A DNA stretch of 64,000 nt from Trichoplax adhaerens (Eukaryota; Placozoa; Uniplacotomia; Trichoplacea; Trichoplacidae): positions 4,935,035 through 4,999,034 of the forward strand of contig NW_002060946.1 of assembly GCF_000150275.1 (NCBI RefSeq), in the 5' to 3' direction. Made by a program: the position numbers and the translations under genes. Below, piece after piece: positions 59,590 through 64,000 of the stretch. Each line of letters starts with the position of its first letter. Positions within the stretch are counted from its first letter, which is position 1. The notes under the pieces were generated by a model that did not search any database, had not been told where the DNA came from, and worked only from the letters and a program-made list of their open reading frames with translations.

Positions 59590-59790
59590 ATACTGTACTG
59601 TACTATGGAATGTAACAACTCTTAATAATCAGTATTTGCTTATTAAGATCACTGGTTGATGCTTTTCAAAGTGACAAAATACAGTACAGTACTGTACTGT
59701 ACACAGTGTACAGACTTACAACTGTACAGTGTACAGTACTGTACTGTAGAATCTTCAAAGTTGTACAGTACTGTGGTGTACTGTACGCGT
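59590..59790. repeat. Palindromic TACTGTACAGTA cluster
   Basis: Dense overlapping copies in both orientations (for example ACAGTACAGTACTGTACTGT and CTGTACAGTGTACAGTACTG). It lies about 1 kb upstream of the FA2H-like gene. Confidence 0.78.
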
Positions 59791-60059
59791 ATTGACGTAT
59801 GCGATTGTAAGCTGTTTACTGTGTGCTGCACTACGTATTCACTGCGCTATTGAAACAAAAAGCAGTAGCTAAAGGCAGGAAATTTTAAAAATTGGTTAGA
59901 AATATAGTATACGCTATATTAAGAGTCAGCGATATACAGTAATGTACTGTATGGTCCATGAAGTATAGCGAGGGAGGAATCGACTATTCCAATAGTGAAC
60001 CGTCTTCTGAAGAGAAAATACAGTAGTGTACAATACAGTACTGTCAATTTTAAGAGTTC

Positions 60060-60110
60060 AAAAAGTCCCTGCTGTACAGTACTGTACTGTACTGGACATA
60101 CTGTAGTTTC
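60060..60110. repeat. Small palindromic TACTGTACAGTA cluster
   Basis: CTGTACAGTACTGTACTGTA followed by CTGGACATACTGTAG. Same motif family. Confidence 0.65.
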
Positions 60111-60264
60111 GTAGCATGTTTTCGGGCGTCAACGATTAAACGATTGTTCAAAGGGCGAGCAATCTGATTGGTCAAACTAAAGTCACCACATTCCCCTTTC
60201 ATTCATATTCGAGACTTTAGGCGGTCCACTAGTCATCATCATGAACTACGATAATTTCAGGTAA

Positions 60265-60475
60265 TTGTACTGTATTGTATTTTTTCTATTGTACTGTACT
60301 GTACTGTATGACTAGCACAGGTGATTCTCATTTGTGTTCTGATTCTGCGCAGTTCGTCGACCTGTGTCGATTACGGTCAAGATTACGTAATTATTGTACT
60401 GTATGTACTGTACTGGACTGTACACTGTACTCTCATACGATTTCATAGCAAAGCTTGCAGTGTACAGTACTGTAG
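60265..60475. repeat. Palindromic TACTGTACAGTA cluster
   Basis: TTGTACTGTACTGTACTGTA near 60290-60308 and GTACTGTATGTACTGTACTG near 60396-60415, then CAGTGTACAGTACTGTAG. It ends about 300 bp before the FA2H-like start codon. Confidence 0.72.
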
Positions 60476-60776
60476 AAGTCCATGGCAACGCGCGGTCACG
60501 CACTCACGGTGGTTTGTAGTATCTTTGTACTGCTACTAACGCAACTGTGGGTCACACACAAAAAGAAAGTGTCCACTGATGATACTAGAGTGTACTGTAG
60601 ACGCACAACTGGGTGGCGTGTTCCGGCTAGTACAGTGCAAAAATATACCGTGTATTTCACTGTCACTCGTATTGATAAACGGCGGCAGTTCAGACATCTC
60701 ATCTGTTTATACCTTGCACACTTGCTTTATACAGCGCAGTGTTCATGTGCTTTCAATGTAGCAATCTTCTTGTCGC

Positions 60777-61190
60777 ATGATGGCATTTATAAAAGAGATC
60801 AGGAATGGTACAAGTAATGGCACTAGTAATGGCACTAGTAATGGCACTAGCAATGGCACTAGTAATGGCACTAGTAATGGTACCACTAGCAATGGTACAA
60901 GTAAGAAGCACAAGAACAACGTTCATCTTGGAACAAAATTGACAGTGGAGCAAGTTGCGTTACACAATCGAGCGGAGGATGCTTGGGTTATAGTTCAAAA
61001 TCGGGTTTACGACATAACCAAATTTCTTGATGTACATCCAGGTGGAGCTGAAATTATATTAGATTATTTGGGTGAAGATATCACAGAGGTATTAGCTTCT
61101 ACCGATTTTCATCATCATAGTCGCGCTGCCTACGAATTACTAAGCGATTATTACCTTGGCACAGTCGAAGGAGCCAATATCAACGAAAAT
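60777..61190 (+). CDS. FA2H: FA2H-like cytochrome b5 domain (first coding exon, gene runs on)
   Basis: One exon of 138 codons from ATGATGGC to a GTAAGT donor in phase 0. After a short N-terminus comes a run of NGTS tetrapeptides (residues 10-42), then a cytochrome b5 domain: WVIVQNRVYDITKFL, heme-ligand motif HPGGAEIIL, and second heme ligand in HHHSRAAYELL, followed by DYYLGTVEG. The HxHS..A....YY.G spacing is that of fatty acid 2-hydroxylase (FA2H/Scs7), in which the b5 domain feeds electrons to a di-iron hydroxylase acting on sphingolipid fatty acids in the ER. No exon for the hydroxylase domain was found in the remaining 2.8 kb, so it probably lies beyond the window. Other b5-fusion proteins are possible. 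Either of the two adjacent ATGs may be used. Confidence 0.8.
60804..60902 (+). repeat. In-frame 12-bp coding minisatellite
   Basis: Eight near-identical units of AATGGCACTAGT encode Asn-Gly-Thr-Ser repeats at the N-terminus of the FA2H-like protein. Six are exact at the protein level, the seventh is NGTT followed by an extra Ser. Unit length is a multiple of three, so copy changes keep frame. Confidence 0.95.
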
Positions 61191-64000
61191 GTAAGTGCCA
61201 TTCGTTTTTCAGTATTTTTGCCTGTAGCAATGTACTGTAGCGATTGATTTCCAGGAGTGACGCTGATGGCTTGACATCAATCCGTCTCACTTTTTTATTT
61301 TCTTAACCTTCCTTTTTACTCGATTACGAAATAGAGCAAAAACGGTAGCTCCGTACTGCGTTGAAGATGGCAACTCACTGAGCTAACCGTGCTAATCTAT
61401 AAATACGTAATAATAATAATAATTTAAACGTATGCGTGGTATGAAAGTTGAGTAAAAGTAGGAAATGATGACTGGAATGTTAAGCCATGAAAGCTACTGT
61501 ACTATACAGTCATTCTCGTCCTTTCTACGGTATAGCACAGGACAGCACTGTATACTTCCAGTATGACGTAGTCATAACCGCACGCTGTTTAGTGTTTATA
61601 TAGAGCACTACACGCCCGTGTCAACCGTATGAACGACACAGCGATGACCTCGTGATCATGAGTACGGTAATAAGGAGTGCACTAGACAGGCCGAATCATG
61701 TCGTAAACGATTAAACACTGGCGTTATTAAACACTAGAGGCAAATGTTAAAATCGATGTACAAAACTTGGTTTAACATACAACTGTACCTCGAAAGTTAT
61801 TGTACAATACAAATTATACAGTGCGTAATTTCATTCAATGCTATCTGCATTCGCAAAATATCCGTCTAGCAATAATAGCATAGGCTATTACAAAGTCGTG
61901 TTTATTGCAGGGTCATTAAAAGGTCATGAACTACTAGAAATTTTGACCAAGGTTATAATTTCTAGTAGATTATGGCAAGTTGTAGCAGGGACTTTTCCAT
62001 AATCGCTGGTTGTGCGGTTTTAAAAATTAAAGTTAGCTCTTTTTTTATGCCACACTGGCTTATACTAGTTCAATTTAGGCTAACACATACCGTACCTGCT
62101 AGGTTATTCCTTGTGCCACACACATCATTGTTGCATAATTTTTCATTTTACAATGGAGATTAAAGGTTATCGTTGGAAATCACAAAGTGTAGCGTTGTAC
62201 GAGTAATTACTCTAACTGACTTTTTTTGAATATAATAATTGACGCTAGAAGCCTAGAATTGATGCGAATTGGACTTGATTCTGAGCTATATTGTTATGCA
62301 ACATACACATTGAATAATACTGCACTTTCAGACAAGGTTGTGATGAGAATGAAAGGATGTATAGCGCTGTAGTAACTTGCTTTTACGTATGAGTTGTTGA
62401 GTACTGTACTGTAGTCATGTACCAGGATCATTTACGCCAAGATATTCTACATTTCTAAATGTATTAAAAGGAGAAAAGTAATTTTATCCAAGCCTTTATT
62501 AAAAGTTTGAATTTGTAACCCTAATGCAGGATCATCCTTTGCCCCAAAATGGCATGATTTTTTATTGATTAATCTGAAGTGTAAATACGTATTCAAATCC
62601 AGTCACGTCTCACACATAAATTTTTTAATATGAATCTTTCAACTATATTGAAATTTCTAATTGATTATGCTATGTTCGTTTTAAACATGAGCTGCCAAAC
62701 AACGGTTTGCTAAATCATAGTGAATAATGAATATTTATAGTAGTAAATCGCTACTGCCATTGTAGTTTGCTCTTAAGAAAGAATTTTTTACAATCAGTAC
62801 AGTATAACAGTGGTTTGGGAAGGACAGTGGATTGTGACCCGTGAGTGAAAAGCTCGTAGAGTTACCAGGGACTAGTAAAAGAAAATGCAGTTACGTTAAG
62901 TTAAATACGGGCATTTTGCAATATGATCGATTATGTAGTATACATTATAATAAGGTAAGTATAGTTATTATTACAGCTATTGTGGTTGTATGATATATGT
63001 AGTGTTGAACGTCTTAATTAACACCACAGATTCAATCGCCCCTATGTTGATCCTTTGAACAATTACTGATTACACCGGTGATAGCATATACTGTATTCGT
63101 ATAGTTGTGTATTGAATTTTTTTTTGAACGAGACAGTAACCGTAAATCTTTTCTACACTCGACTGTTGCACATCTAGTATACGATAGGAAAGGGAAAGCA
63201 CGTACTGCGTTATTTTACTGTTAGTATTTACAGGCTACGTTTAAGGTGTAATTTCGCGTTATCGATAGTTCAAAGATGTTTAGATTCTTACCGGCTCGCC
63301 GGCTACGAATTCTAACTTACGCGTATCAAAGCAACGCTAGTCTGTACGTTACTTTAATTATTACTGTACTAATCGTCTACCAGTACTAAAAAATACGTTC
63401 AAGATCTATTATCGCTACTGATAGCGATAATAGATAATTGTCCTATTGCAACCATACAGTTGCTGATGATAGTTAATATTACTGAATAATCGAATTGGGA
63501 ATAATAATAAATAATAAAGTAATAATTACAACCGCCGTACTGTTTGTTCAATGGGCTGTACGGACTGTTGGATGTCACGTTTACAGAAATAGCTGTTGTA
63601 AATCACTGCTATTATCCTAGCGGAACTCTCAACAGTACTGCACTGTAGTATAGCGTTATACTGAAGGGACTGTCGGTGAATGCTAATCTTGTAGTCACTT
63701 TTTCATTAATAAGGTACAGAGAGAAATATACAATGCAGACTGCATTGTGTTCCGTCCAGTACTGAACTCACGATCCGACTGAAAAGTTAGACTCAATTTC
63801 AAAAATTTATATCGGGAGTTGTCTTAAAGTCAATCGGATTTATCTTGCTATACTGTACTGTATATACAAATATCGATTTGTAAATTATCGAGACACATTT
63901 CAGTGTTATGTCATGATCAGTACACTTGTAATGTGTTTCTACTATGCTCGAAGTAAAATTGATTTACACCGTTCAAATTTACTTGGAGAATGAATTCAAT
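61191..64000. other. Probable first intron of the FA2H-like gene and right flank
   Basis: 2.8 kb after the FA2H-like donor without a recognisable hydroxylase exon. It contains a 14-bp hairpin (63404-63435), a short TAA run near 61410 and scattered TACTGTA copies. It is either a long intron or, if the gene is broken, intergenic DNA. Confidence 0.4.
63404..63435. repeat. 14-bp perfect hairpin
   Basis: ATCTATTATCGCTA, loop CTGA, then TAGCGATAATAGAT, with no mismatches. Candidate structured element or protein-binding palindrome. Confidence 0.75.

Larger units (their letters stand above)
57767..60776. other. Intergenic region, UBE2V to FA2H-like gene
   Basis: 3 kb with a TA microsatellite (58185-58235), a 163-codon unassigned frame on minus (58347-58838), and several palindromic clusters from about 59390 to 60620 leading up to the FA2H-like start. 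No recognisable exon is seen. Confidence 0.45.

Noticed and set aside
60312-60817. Several 60-111-codon open frames before the FA2H-like start
   Set aside because: They are largely translations of palindromic repeats or shadows of the real exon; none has a domain.
61910-61970. Second exon of the FA2H-like gene after the TTATTGCAG acceptor
   Set aside because: The phase-0 frame meets a stop within three codons and other frames show none of the hydroxylase residues (His-box motifs, WVH).

Overview
This is a eukaryotic nuclear window, AT-rich and dense with introns. It very probably comes from an early-branching animal. The gene set (DLG5-type MAGUK, macroH2A, BLOC-1 subunit 2, DNAJB12/14, UEV, FA2H-like) is animal-like, introns are mostly 100-400 bp with GT-AG borders, and intergenic gaps are 1-5 kb. 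A placozoan (Trichoplax/Hoilungia type) fits best, but a sponge or cnidarian cannot be excluded from this sequence alone. I assembled the genes by hand from exons with matching splice phases; nine gene models reach a stop and one runs past the right-hand edge.

Layout. 1.4-2.9 kb (-): last five exons of an ankyrin-repeat gene. 5.9-12.7 kb (-): a 19-exon DLG5-like scaffold (three PDZ, SH3, inactive guanylate kinase). 17.4-18.8 kb (+): BLOC1S2. 23.7-26.0 kb (+): macroH2A. 28.8-32.4 kb (-): a two-RRM hnRNP A/B-DAZAP1-Musashi class protein. It is head-to-head with 34.8-39.9 kb (+): DNAJB12/14, an ER-membrane J-protein. 41.2-44.8 kb (-): RPUSD2 pseudouridine synthase, convergent with DNAJB12. 47.7-54.0 kb (+): cytosolic alanyl-tRNA synthetase, 22 exons. 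55.0-57.8 kb (+): UBE2V/Mms2. 60.8 kb to beyond the window (+): first coding exon of an FA2H-like cytochrome b5 protein.

The genes are mostly housekeeping (translation, RNA modification and binding, ER protein quality control, chromatin, K63 ubiquitin signalling, lysosome-related organelle traffic, cell polarity). I see no operon or functional cluster. The notable non-genic structure is a set of dense palindromic clusters built on GTACTGTAC/TACAGTAC. They lie just upstream of BLOC1S2, in the divergent hnRNP/DNAJB12 promoter, and upstream of UBE2V and the FA2H-like gene. Other items are a nine-copy ~127-bp satellite, a four-copy 86-bp tandem repeat, a 126-bp intronic duplication, several long perfect hairpins, two probable GC-AG introns, and two unassigned open frames (one antisense inside an AARS intron, one of 163 codons between genes). 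I found no convincing tRNA, rRNA, CRISPR array or autonomous transposon.
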